Positions 1 through 6,065 are shown, counted from the stretch's first letter. The stretch: DNA of 7,417 bases from DATFBY01 sp035253585 (GCA_035253585.1 DATFBY010000011.1:1-7417), one strand, 5' to 3'. The notes: generated by a model from the letters alone, not told the origin. Program-made: numbers and translations.

Positions 1-361
1 TGTACTCCTCGCCGGGGCTCCGGTTGAAGAGCGCTTCGGCGGGAACGAATCCCCAACGCAACCGACGGCCGAGTCCAAGCAATCGACGGAGGCGCTCGTT
101 TTCCCGTTCGAGCTCGGGCGCGGTCATCGCGGCGAGCACCACCGAATCGCGCTCTGCCTGCGTACGCTCGCGCGCTTCCCACGCGCGACGCGTCAGCTCG
201 GCGTTGTATTGCAGGGAAAGGAGCGGAGCGACCACGCTTCGGCGCATCGCCGCGGCCAGCGGATCACGCACGCCCTGCGGCAGCGCGAGCGTGACGATCG
301 ACAGCGCCACGCACGCGCCTAACAGCAGAGTGTCGCGCCGGCCAGAGACGCGCGAAGCCAC
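1..361 (-). CDS. mreC: Rod shape-determining protein MreC, N-terminal part (cut by window edge)
   Basis: MreC is an inner-membrane protein of the elongasome that sits on the periplasmic side and links MreB filaments to wall synthases. Translating the minus strand from a GTG at 361 gives about 120 residues without a stop up to the window edge. The N-terminus is short and basic (ASRVSGRRD). A single hydrophobic membrane segment follows at roughly residues 11-28 (TLLLGACVALSIVTLALP). After it comes a charged coiled-coil stretch with the LERENERLRRLLGL pattern typical of MreC, then the start of the first beta domain (GFVPAEALFNRSPGEEY). An in-frame TGA lies two codons before the GTG, so no earlier start is possible. 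No clear Shine-Dalgarno is visible. The gene begins 8 bp after the mreB stop, the usual mreB-mreC order. The identification rests on motif pattern plus position; the C-terminal beta domains are outside the window. Confidence 0.88.
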   Translation of the reverse strand, partial: MASRVSGRRDTLLLGACVALSIVTLALPQGVRDPLAAAMRRSVVAPLLSLQYNAELTRRAWEARERTQAERDSVVLAAMTAPELERENERLRRLLGLGRRLRWGFVPAEALFNRSPGEEY

Positions 362-369
362 GAGTCAGC

Positions 370-1407
370 TCAGGTGCTCAGGACCGACCAGTACTTCTCC
401 TCGTCGTCGAGAATGCGTCCGGTCCCGCGCACGACGCAGGTGAGCGGATCTTCATCGACATGAATCGGAAGGCTGGTCTCCTGGGACAGAAGCAGATCGA
501 GCCCGCGAATCAGCGCGCCGCCGCCGGTCATCACGATGCCGCGGTCGACGATGTCGCTGGCGAGCTCGGGCGGGGTGATCTCGAGGGCGCGACGCACCGC
601 GTCGACGATTTGCTGGATCGGCTCCTGAATGGCTTCGCGGATCTCGCTGGAGTGCACGCGAACGGTCTTGGGGATGCCGCTGACGAGATCGCGTCCTTTG
701 ACTTCCATCTCGCGCTCTTCTCCCACCGGCGCCGCCGACCCGATCTGGATCTTGATCTGCTCCGCGGTGGGCTCGCCAATGAGCAGGTTGTAGTTCTTGC
801 GCATGAATTGCACGATCGACGTATCCAGCTCGTCGCCGCCGGTGCGGATCGACGTGTCGCTCACGATGCCCGACAGCGCGATGACGGCGATCTCGGTCGT
901 GCCGCCGCCGATGTCGATCACCATGTTCCCCGTCGGGGTCTCGACCGGCAGGCCGACGCCGATCGCCGCCGCCATCGGCTCGGCGACCATGAACACTTCC
1001 TTCGCCCCCGCGCCTAACGCCGAATCGCGCACGGCGCGCTTTTCCACCTCGGTGATGCCGGAGGGCACGCAGACGATGACGCGCGGCTTCACCTTGAAGA
1101 CGTGATTATCGATGATGAGCTGCAGGAAATAGCGCAGCATCTTTTCCGTCACGTCGAAGTCGGCGATCACGCCGTCCTTCATCGGCCGCACCGCGATCAC
1201 GCCTTCGGGCGTGCGGCCAAGCATGCGCTTGGCTTCGAGGCCCACGCCTTTGATCTTCCCGGACGCGCGATCGATCGCCACGACCGAGGGCTCGTTAAGC
1301 ACGATCCCCTCCCCCTTCACGTAGATCAGCGTGTTCGCGGTTCCGAGGTCGACGGCGATCGCGTTGGCGGGAAAGAGCGAGCGCGACTTGAAGAATGGCC
1401 AGCGCAT
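370..1407 (-). CDS. mreB: Rod shape-determining actin homologue MreB
   Basis: MreB is a cytoplasmic ATP-binding actin homologue that polymerises on the inner membrane and orients lateral peptidoglycan synthesis. The 345-residue product has the normal family length. Visible actin-fold motifs are phosphate-1 (AVDLGTANTLIY, residues 18-29), the VPSGITEVEKRAV stretch (115-127), EVFMVAEPMAAAIG (137-150), phosphate-2 (VIDIGGGTTEIAVI, 163-176) and the adenosine motif (MTGGGALIRGLDLLL, 293-307). The N-terminal MRWPFFKSRSLF is amphipathic and probably binds the membrane. I chose the ATG at 1407: the reading frame stays open to a GTG at 1527, but the extra 40 residues resemble no MreB and would run across the promoter region. 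No good Shine-Dalgarno precedes the ATG. mreC follows after 8 bp, so the two are co-transcribed. A candidate promoter lies at 1481-1509. Confidence 0.97.
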   Translation of the reverse strand: MRWPFFKSRSLFPANAIAVDLGTANTLIYVKGEGIVLNEPSVVAIDRASGKIKGVGLEAKRMLGRTPEGVIAVRPMKDGVIADFDVTEKMLRYFLQLIIDNHVFKVKPRVIVCVPSGITEVEKRAVRDSALGAGAKEVFMVAEPMAAAIGVGLPVETPTGNMVIDIGGGTTEIAVIALSGIVSDTSIRTGGDELDTSIVQFMRKNYNLLIGEPTAEQIKIQIGSAAPVGEEREMEVKGRDLVSGIPKTVRVHSSEIREAIQEPIQQIVDAVRRALEITPPELASDIVDRGIVMTGGGALIRGLDLLLSQETSLPIHVDEDPLTCVVRGTGRILDDEEKYWSVLST

Positions 1408-1424
1408 TAGTAAGCGGATCCGGC

Positions 1425-1438
1425 GTTCCGAGCGGAAC
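1425..1438. other. 14-bp palindrome in the mreB leader
   Basis: GTTCCG-AG-CGGAAC is a 6-bp inverted repeat with a 2-bp centre, about 18 bp upstream of the mreB ATG and inside its predicted 5' leader. It could be an operator or a small leader hairpin. It is the reverse orientation of Gram-positive LexA half-sites (GAAC-N4-GTTC), so it should not be called a LexA box. The word is short enough to be chance. Confidence 0.3.
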
Positions 1439-1480
1439 GGCAGCGATGGGAAGGCAGGCGGTCCTGCACGGTCGGCTGAA

Positions 1481-1509
1481 AGTCTAGCGGCGCATTCCAG
1501 CAACGGCAA
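1481..1509 (-). promoter_or_regulatory. Candidate sigma-70-type promoter for mreB-mreC
   Basis: On the minus strand TTGCCG (1509-1504, 4/6 to TTGACA) is followed after exactly 17 bp by TAGACT (1486-1481, 4/6 to TATAAT). This would start transcription near 1474 and leave a leader of roughly 65-70 nt before mreB. It stands back to back with the ferredoxin promoter, the two -35 boxes being 9 bp apart. It was found by eye and is not unique in strength, so it is tentative. Confidence 0.35.
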
Positions 1510-1518
1510 GGCATTGGC

Positions 1519-1548
1519 TTGACACAACCTACACCACTCGGATATATC
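1519..1548 (+). promoter_or_regulatory. Candidate promoter for the ferredoxin-reductase operon, likely leaderless
   Basis: A perfect TTGACA (1519-1524) is followed after 18 bp by TATATC (1543-1548, 4/6 to TATAAT) in an otherwise GC-rich region. The expected transcription start falls at about 1554-1556, which coincides with the A of the ferredoxin ATG at 1555. The sequence just before that ATG (TCGCGCGC) has no Shine-Dalgarno, consistent with a leaderless mRNA. The first TTG of the in-frame open frame at 1519 is therefore better read as part of the -35 box than as a start codon. Confidence 0.55.
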
Positions 1549-1554
1549 GCGCGC

Positions 1555-1785
1555 ATGCCTCGCTCCCTCCCCGCTCTCGTGGCGGTCGTCGACGTTCAGC
1601 TGTGCGACGCGTGTGGGCTGTGTTTACCGCTCTGCCCACCGATGGCGATCGCCATGCGTCGCGATGGGCTTGTCATTGACGATCGAGCCTGCACGGCGTG
1701 TCAGAAGTGTATTGCACCATGTCCGGTGGGTGCGCTCGCGATGGTCCCGCGTGTGGGGGATGTGCCTGCGCCGCTCGTGGCATGA
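1555..1785 (+). CDS. Small 2[4Fe-4S] ferredoxin, partner of the downstream reductase
   Basis: This 76-residue protein is a bacterial-type dicluster ferredoxin, a soluble low-potential electron carrier in the cytoplasm. It has two complete cluster motifs: C17-xx-C20-xx-C23-xxx-C27-P and C46-xx-C49-xx-C52-xxx-C56-P, related by the usual internal duplication (DACGLCLPLCP and TACQKCIAPCP). The short ends carry no other domain. I chose the ATG at 1555 because a TTG at 1519, the only long extension, coincides with a perfect -35 box. The stop overlaps the next start in an ATGA arrangement, so translation of the two is coupled and the product probably feeds electrons to that flavoprotein. Established precedent: in Methanosarcina acetivorans a ferredoxin encoded next to geranylgeranyl reductase is needed for its activity. 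The pairing here is inferred from position. Confidence 0.92.
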   Translation: MPRSLPALVAVVDVQLCDACGLCLPLCPPMAIAMRRDGLVIDDRACTACQKCIAPCPVGALAMVPRVGDVPAPLVA

Positions 1786-2954
1786 CGCTCGAGCGGGTCG
1801 ATGTCGTGGTGGTGGGAGGAGGGCCGGCGGGGCTCATTGCCGCCCGAGAAGCCGCCACGGCGGGACTGGACGTGGTGCTGGTCGAGCGTGATCGCGCGAT
1901 CGGTGCTCCGGTGCGCTGCGGCGAGGGCGTCGGAAGCCGCGGTCTGAGCGAATTCATCTCTCCCGAGGGAGCGAGCTGGGTCGCGCGGCGCATTACGCGC
2001 GTCATCTTCTGGGCGCCGGACGGAACGGAAGTCCGTGTCGCGGAAGGTGATGTGGGTTACATTCTCGACCGCTCGCGCTTCGAGCCCGCGCTCGCCGCAG
2101 AGGCGGGAGCCGCGGGAGCCGATCTCCGCGTCCGGACCGAGGCGGTCGCGCTTGCCCGGCATGACGATCGGTGGCGCGTCTCGGTGCGCGGTGCGCAGGG
2201 TGGGAGCGACATCGATGCGCGCATCGTCATCGCCGCTGACGGCGTGGAAGCGATGGTGGCGCGTTGGGCGGGCCTCGATACGCGCGTTCCGGCCCGCGAC
2301 ATGGAGAGTTGCGCGCAGTACGTCGTCTCCAACATTTCGTTCGATCCCGACGCCATCTACCTGCATTTCGGCCACCGCGTCGCGCCAGGGGGCTACGCGT
2401 GGATCTTCCCCAAGGAGATCGGCGTGGCGAACGTGGGTCTCGGCATTGTCGCCTTACGAGCGGATGGCCGGCCGGCGCGCGCGTGGCTCGACGACTATGT
2501 GGCGCGGTACTTCCCGCACGGTGTCACCACGGGATACACCGTCGGCGGCGTCATCGTCCACCCGACGATCAAGCAGACTGTCACCGACGGTCTACTCGTC
2601 TGCGGAGACGCCGCGCATATGGTGAACCCGCTCAGCGGCGGCGGTATCGTGAACGCGATGAAGGCGGGTCGTCTCGCCGCGCGTGTCGCCGCGCAGGCGA
2701 TCGCCGCCGGCGACACCTCGGCGGCACGCCTGCAGCGCTATCACGATGAATGGATGCGGATGCTCGGCGACGATCACCTCCGGTATTACCGGCTGAAGGA
2801 GGCGATCAGCAAGTTCGACGACGCGTTTCTCGACGGCCTCGCCCGCACCGTCAACGAGATCCACCCGCAGCGCCGCACGCTGGGCCGCATCTTCGCGAGC
2901 GCGCTCGTGCATCATCCGTCGCTCGTGCCGGTGGCTGCGCGGTTCTTTGTCTAG
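1782..2954 (+). CDS. Geranylgeranyl reductase family FAD-dependent oxidoreductase
   Basis: This 390-residue flavoprotein belongs to the geranylgeranyl/digeranylgeranylglycerophospholipid reductase family, which saturates carbon-carbon double bonds in isoprenoid chains. The N-terminus has the dinucleotide-binding beta-alpha-beta fold (VVVVGGGPAGLIAAREAA, about residues 8-25, with E35 ending the second strand). The family signature PVRCGEGV follows (43-50, with C46). A central YAWIFPKEIGVANVGLG segment and the second FAD motif GDAAHMVNPLSGGGI (from residue 275) complete the set. It has no signal peptide and no clear membrane span. The ATG at 1782 overlaps the ferredoxin TGA by 4 nt and starts just before the Rossmann strand. 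A longer frame open from 1698 adds a cysteine-rich, unrelated N-terminus that is the ferredoxin gene read in another frame. The substrate cannot be told from sequence: menaquinone side chain (as with mycobacterial MenJ), polyprenol, membrane lipid or a chlorophyll or carotenoid precursor are all possible. Confidence 0.9.
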   Translation: MTLERVDVVVVGGGPAGLIAAREAATAGLDVVLVERDRAIGAPVRCGEGVGSRGLSEFISPEGASWVARRITRVIFWAPDGTEVRVAEGDVGYILDRSRFEPALAAEAGAAGADLRVRTEAVALARHDDRWRVSVRGAQGGSDIDARIVIAADGVEAMVARWAGLDTRVPARDMESCAQYVVSNISFDPDAIYLHFGHRVAPGGYAWIFPKEIGVANVGLGIVALRADGRPARAWLDDYVARYFPHGVTTGYTVGGVIVHPTIKQTVTDGLLVCGDAAHMVNPLSGGGIVNAMKAGRLAARVAAQAIAAGDTSAARLQRYHDEWMRMLGDDHLRYYRLKEAISKFDDAFLDGLARTVNEIHPQRRTLGRIFASALVHHPSLVPVAARFFV

Positions 2955-3012
2955 GGTCTCGGGTGGCGCAACGAGCCAGCGGTCTGTCGCCGAATCAGCT
3001 ACATCCGCGAAA

Positions 3013-3051
3013 TCCGGGGCCCGCCCGGAACCTGGCCAGCCTGTTGGCTGG
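3013..3051. terminator. Pair of stem-loops between convergent genes, possible bidirectional terminator
   Basis: Two hairpins sit in the 103-bp gap between the reductase and PAP2 stops. One is CCAGCC-TGTT-GGCTGG (3036-3051), a perfect 6-bp stem with a 4-nt loop. The other is TCCGGG-GCCCG-CCCGGA (3013-3029), a 6-bp stem with a 5-nt loop. Read on the minus strand the second is followed by TTT, weakly resembling an intrinsic terminator for the leftward operon. No long T tract follows on the plus strand. The rest of 2955-3057 shows nothing recognisable. Confidence 0.4.
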
Positions 3052-3057
3052 TGCGAC

Positions 3058-3960
3058 CTAAAACTCGCGACGCCAGCCGATCACGACGGTGCGCTCGCCT
3101 GACGAGCCACCGGCGCTGAGGAGAAAATCCCCGCTTGAGGGGCGGAGAGCTTGACCAGGCGTTGCGCTCGCCCGAGCTCTCGCACGACGCCCGATCACCC
3201 GGCCAAAGGCGTGACCGACCAGCATCCCCGTGAAGGTATCCGACAGCCAATGACGCTGGTCGGCGATACGGCCGAATCCGATCCCGACCGCCAACAGGTA
3301 GAGCACCGGCTCGGCGGGTCCCAGATCGAAGCGCTCGTTCCAGTAGGTCACGCAGCCCATGATGTTGCCGGCGTGGCCGCCGTAGAAGGAATGCTCGTTC
3401 CACGGGCCAGCGCCGAGATCGAAGTCGTATTGATCGCCGTTCGCCGTGCGCGGCCGCTCGCGCGAGATGATCGCGTACGACCCATGATGCACGAGGATGT
3501 TCGCCTGCTGCGTGCTCGCGCACCCCATGCCGGCGTCGCGCAGCGCACGAGAGTCGAAGGCGAACCCGAGGAGGTACAACACGCCTGACAGCGGCTGAAG
3601 GCGCTTCCCGCTGCCCAGATTGAAAAGCTCGGCGTTGTGATCCTCGCGAAAGGGCTCGAGCCCGCGCATGAGTGCCGATCGCGGGTGGCGCGCCATGAAG
3701 CGCTGGACGTCATCATCGATGATCAAGGTCGCGCCGACGAACGCGGCGCTCGCCGCGAAGGTCGCCCACTCGTCGCGATCGGCGTGCAGCGGCGACGCCC
3801 AGACGTGCAGGATGTCGCGGACGCCGTACTCGAAGTCACGTCCGATGCTCTTCAGGGTGCGCTGTGCATCGGCGGCGCCGGCAAGGCCCACGATGGCGCA
3901 CGCGACTCCGACAAGTCGCGGCGTGAGCGAGCGCACCCGGAACGTCTCCATGAGAGGCAT
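3058..3960 (-). CDS. Secreted PAP2-superfamily phosphatase-like protein with altered active site
   Basis: The protein has 300 residues from the ATG at 3960; a GTG directly before it (3963) is an equally possible start. Residue numbers here count from that GTG. A basic N-terminus and hydrophobic run end in AGAADA-Q at about residues 29-34, a good signal-peptidase I site, so the protein is probably exported. PAP2 superfamily motifs follow. Motif 1 appears as SRERP (R170-P171) with tyrosine at the position of the usual lysine of K-x6-RP. Motif 2 is YGGH (H197) in place of PSGH. Motif 3 is complete: R232-x5-H238-x3-D242. The family dephosphorylates lipid phosphates such as undecaprenyl pyrophosphate or phosphatidate, but hydrophobic segments are few and short here. 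The C-terminus (VVIGWRREF) ends in phenylalanine, as outer-membrane strands often do. The gene starts about 30 bp after the deacetylase stop and is probably co-transcribed with it. Substrate and activity are uncertain. Confidence 0.8.
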   Translation of the reverse strand: MPLMETFRVRSLTPRLVGVACAIVGLAGAADAQRTLKSIGRDFEYGVRDILHVWASPLHADRDEWATFAASAAFVGATLIIDDDVQRFMARHPRSALMRGLEPFREDHNAELFNLGSGKRLQPLSGVLYLLGFAFDSRALRDAGMGCASTQQANILVHHGSYAIISRERPRTANGDQYDFDLGAGPWNEHSFYGGHAGNIMGCVTYWNERFDLGPAEPVLYLLAVGIGFGRIADQRHWLSDTFTGMLVGHAFGRVIGRRARARASATPGQALRPSSGDFLLSAGGSSGERTVVIGWRREF

Positions 3961-3994
3961 CACGGAGACGCTTCAAGCAAGAGGTGCGCCGAAA

Positions 3995-4771
3995 CTATGC
4001 TGGAGTTTCGCCGTTGAGGGCGCGCTGGATCATTGCTGTCCCCACCGAAGCGCGGTTCGCGATCGTGGCGACCGCGCGCTCAATGTCGCGGAGAGCGCCG
4101 ACGCCAGGGCGAGACGGTGACCACAGATACACCGGCAGGCGGGGAATGGCCATCGCATTCCCGGTCCACGTGGAGCCAAGCGTAAACCCGACATCGTAGC
4201 CCGCATCGGCCGCGAGTGAATACTCGCGCGACTCACACGCGCCAAAGGGGTAGCTCACCGCGCGTGGTTCGACGTCGAGCGCATGACGCAGGTCGTCGCG
4301 GGAACGTCGGAGCTCGTGGGCGACCTTGGCATCGCTCAGCCATGTCAGGCGGGGATGCGTGACGGTGTGCGACGCGAAGGTGATTCCGCGAGCCTGCCAG
4401 CGGCGCATGTCCCGCCAGGCGAGATGCGCGAACCGCCGGCCGCCGTACGCGACATCCCACCGGTTCAGGCGGCCCGCGTACGCCGTAATGACGAAGCATG
4501 TCGCCGTGAAGCCATGGGACTCCAGCACCGGAAATGCGTGCTCGCGCAGCGCGCGGTAGCCATCGTCGAAGGTGATGGCGAATTCGTTCGATGCCATTGG
4601 ACGCTCACCGAGGGCGTACGCAGCGACCTCGTCGAGCGTCAACGCCCGCCAGCCCTCGCTAGCCAGCCGCTCGATGTGACGCGCGAAACGGCGTGGCGAG
4701 ATCCGGGTGACACCGAGCTCCAGCCGGCGATCGACCTTGTGATAGCACAGGATGCGCGGTACGCGCGGCAT
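3995..4771 (-). CDS. Polysaccharide deacetylase family protein (NodB domain), no signal peptide
   Basis: This 258-residue protein is a carbohydrate esterase 4 (NodB) family member, enzymes that remove N- or O-acetyl groups from sugar polymers using a metal ion. Numbering from a TTG at 4774, it shows motif 1 TFDDGY (catalytic D70, metal-binding D71), motif 2 SHTVTHP (metal ligands H136 and H140), motif 3 RAVSYPFG (R171-G178) and a late IPRLPV motif (210-215). It begins ILCYHKV, the strand common to cytoplasmic or surface-polysaccharide members. No signal peptide or membrane anchor is visible, so it may act inside the cell or leave by another route. I chose the ATG at 4771; TTG at 4774 is adjacent. 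A clear GAAGGAG lies 10 nt before the ATG and 7 nt before the TTG. The PAP2 gene follows after about 30 bp, suggesting a shared envelope or glycan role. The substrate is unknown. Confidence 0.9.
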   Translation of the reverse strand: MPRVPRILCYHKVDRRLELGVTRISPRRFARHIERLASEGWRALTLDEVAAYALGERPMASNEFAITFDDGYRALREHAFPVLESHGFTATCFVITAYAGRLNRWDVAYGGRRFAHLAWRDMRRWQARGITFASHTVTHPRLTWLSDAKVAHELRRSRDDLRHALDVEPRAVSYPFGACESREYSLAADAGYDVGFTLGSTWTGNAMAIPRLPVYLWSPSRPGVGALRDIERAVATIANRASVGTAMIQRALNGETPA

Positions 4772-4781
4772 CAATGCACAG

Positions 4782-4788
4782 CTCCTTC
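4782..4788 (-). promoter_or_regulatory. Shine-Dalgarno of the deacetylase gene
   Basis: GAAGGAG on the minus strand is the only strong ribosome binding site found before any gene in this window. It stands 7 nt from a TTG (4774) and 10 nt from an ATG (4771), so it fits both adjacent starts and does not decide between them. Confidence 0.7.
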
Positions 4789-4808
4789 AATACGCGACAA
4801 ATCCGCAC

Positions 4809-4892
4809 GAGAAATGAGGGATGAGGAGTGAGGAATTCGATTATTCGAGAACCGCTCCAATCGATTCCCTCACTCCTCAGGCCTCATTCCTC
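4809..4892. repeat. Large imperfect inverted repeat made of GAGG heptads
   Basis: Two 32-bp arms (4809-4840 and 4861-4892) are inverted copies matching at 27 of 32 positions, around a 20-bp loop. The longest perfect block is TGAGGAGTGAGG (4822-4833, with its complement at 4869-4880). Each arm itself consists of three tandem 7-bp units of the type NTGAGGN, so the arms are purine-rich on one strand and pyrimidine-rich on the other. It lies between the ald stop (4919) and the deacetylase start (4771), both on the minus strand. Transcribed, it would form one long hairpin and could end or attenuate transcription or protect the ald 3' end. There is no proper T tract after it. It could instead be a dispersed REP-like or MITE-like element. 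The rest of 4775-4918 holds only the Shine-Dalgarno. Confidence 0.75.
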
Positions 4893-4918
4893 TTTCCCGT
4901 CATGGTGGGGAATGGCGA

Positions 4919-6034
4919 TCAGGCAATCGCCTTCTCGACATCGACCGACTCGAGCCCGAACGCCTCCGCCACCGCGGGATACACGACCTTGCCGTCGATC
5001 ATGTTGAGTCCCTTCCGCAACGCAGCGTTGTCGCGCACGGCCTGCCGCCAGCCCTTGTTCGCGAGCTGAAGCGCATACGGAAGCGTCGCGTTGGTCAGCG
5101 CAAGCGTCGACGTCCGCGGCACCGCTCCCGGCATGTTGGCCACACCGTAATGAATGACGCCATCGATGACGTAGGTCGGATTCTCGTGCGTCGTCGGCTT
5201 GATCGTCTCCACGCATCCCCCCTGGTCGACGGCAACATCCACGATGACGCTGCCCGGCTGCATCTTCCTGAGGTCCTCGCGGCGCACCAGGGAGGGAGCC
5301 TTCGCGCCGGGAATGAGCACCGCGCCGACGACCAGATCGGCCGTCTGGATCTGCTCGAGGATCGCGAACCGGTTGGAGTGGAGCAACGCCACGTTTGCGG
5401 GCATCACATCGGAGAGATACCGAAGCCGCTCGAGCGAGATGTCGAGAATGACCACGTGCGCGCCCATTCCCGCCGCCATTTTCGCCGCGTTGATCCCCAC
5501 GATCCCACCACCGAGAATGACCACGCGCGCGGGCAGCACTCCCGGGACACCGCCTAACAACACACCCCGTCCGCCATACAGCTTCTCGAGATACTTCGCG
5601 CCCTCCTGCACCGCCATGCGCCCGGCCACCTCGGACATCGGCGTCAAGAGCGGCAGCTCACGCGAGGGGAGCTCCACCGTTTCGTAGGCAATGCACACCG
5701 CCCCGCTCTGGAGATGCGCGCGCGTGAGCGCCTCATCGGCCGCGAAGTGGAAGTACGTGAAGATCGTCTGCCCGCGTCGCATCCGCGGCCACTCGGGCTG
5801 AATCGGCTCCTTGACCTTCATGATCATGTCGGCTTCGCGCCACACGGCGTCGGCATCCGGAGCGATACGCGCGCCAGCCTTCGTGTACAGCTCGTCGCCG
5901 AATCCGCTTCCTTCACCTGCGCCCCGCTCGACGACCACCGAGTGCCCCGCAGCGACCAGCGCTTCGGCGCCCGCCGGGACCAGCGCGACTCGATTCTCGT
6001 TGGTCTTGATCTCCTTCGGAACGCCGATCTTCAT
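4919..6034 (-). CDS. ald: Alanine dehydrogenase
   Basis: Ald catalyses the NAD-dependent, reversible conversion of L-alanine to pyruvate and ammonia in the cytoplasm. The 371-residue protein has the standard length. It carries the N-terminal signature MKIGVPKEIKTNENRVAL and the substrate and catalytic residues at the same numbers as the Mycobacterium tuberculosis enzyme: R15, K75 (in KVKEP), H96 (in TYFHFA) and D270 (in VDVAVDQGG). The NAD-binding loop is GGGIVG (175-180), with D198 ending the next strand as expected for NAD rather than NADP preference. NMPGAVPRTST (300-310) is also conserved. The ATG at 6034 begins exactly at the conserved N-terminus. The 31 bp before it contain no Shine-Dalgarno; the region is pyrimidine-rich. 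The M16 peptidase gene ends 31 bp upstream on the same strand, so co-transcription is likely. Confidence 0.97.
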   Translation of the reverse strand: MKIGVPKEIKTNENRVALVPAGAEALVAAGHSVVVERGAGEGSGFGDELYTKAGARIAPDADAVWREADMIMKVKEPIQPEWPRMRRGQTIFTYFHFAADEALTRAHLQSGAVCIAYETVELPSRELPLLTPMSEVAGRMAVQEGAKYLEKLYGGRGVLLGGVPGVLPARVVILGGGIVGINAAKMAAGMGAHVVILDISLERLRYLSDVMPANVALLHSNRFAILEQIQTADLVVGAVLIPGAKAPSLVRREDLRKMQPGSVIVDVAVDQGGCVETIKPTTHENPTYVIDGVIHYGVANMPGAVPRTSTLALTNATLPYALQLANKGWRQAVRDNAALRKGLNMIDGKVVYPAVAEAFGLESVDVEKAIA

Positions 6035-6065
6035 ACGTGTCGGATGAAATGGAGGTGAAGGACGG

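Noticed and set aside
24..443. 139-codon plus-strand open frame at the left edge
   Set aside because: It is antisense to mreC and the mreB end; its Ser/Arg-rich product has no recognisable motif, while the minus strand gives a clear MreC N-terminus.
460..1017. 185-codon plus-strand open frame
   Set aside because: It lies wholly antisense to mreB, whose motifs are unmistakable. Its composition (runs of H, R, D, A) is typical of a codon-shadow in high-GC DNA.
1425..1438. LexA/SOS box reading of the palindrome
   Set aside because: The half-sites are in the opposite orientation and spacing to the known GAAC-N4-GTTC box, and mreB is not a usual SOS target.
1408..1527. N-terminal extension of MreB to a GTG at 1527
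   Set aside because: The added 40 residues do not resemble MreB and cross both candidate promoters; the ATG at 1407 gives the family's normal length.
1698..1781. Upstream extension of the reductase to an ATG at 1698
   Set aside because: The extra 28 residues are the ferredoxin cluster region read in another frame. The ATG at 1782 starts just before the Rossmann fold and overlaps the ferredoxin stop neatly.
2035..2749. Open frames of 196 and 161 codons overlapping the reductase
   Set aside because: They are same-strand out-of-frame shadows with Arg/Ser-rich products and no motifs.
4283..4831. 182-codon plus-strand open frame
   Set aside because: It is antisense to the NodB deacetylase and enters the inverted repeat; no motif or ribosome binding site supports it.
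4809..4892. CRISPR or tandem-repeat array
   Set aside because: The GAGG units are only 7 bp, three per arm, and arranged as an inverted repeat with a 20-bp loop; there are no repeat-spacer units.
5199..5687. 162-codon plus-strand open frame
   Set aside because: It is antisense to alanine dehydrogenase, which carries every catalytic residue.
6035..6065. Separate promoter for ald in the 31-bp gap after the M16 gene
   Set aside because: Only a weak TTTCAT with a poor -35 can be found; read-through from the M16 gene is the simpler explanation.
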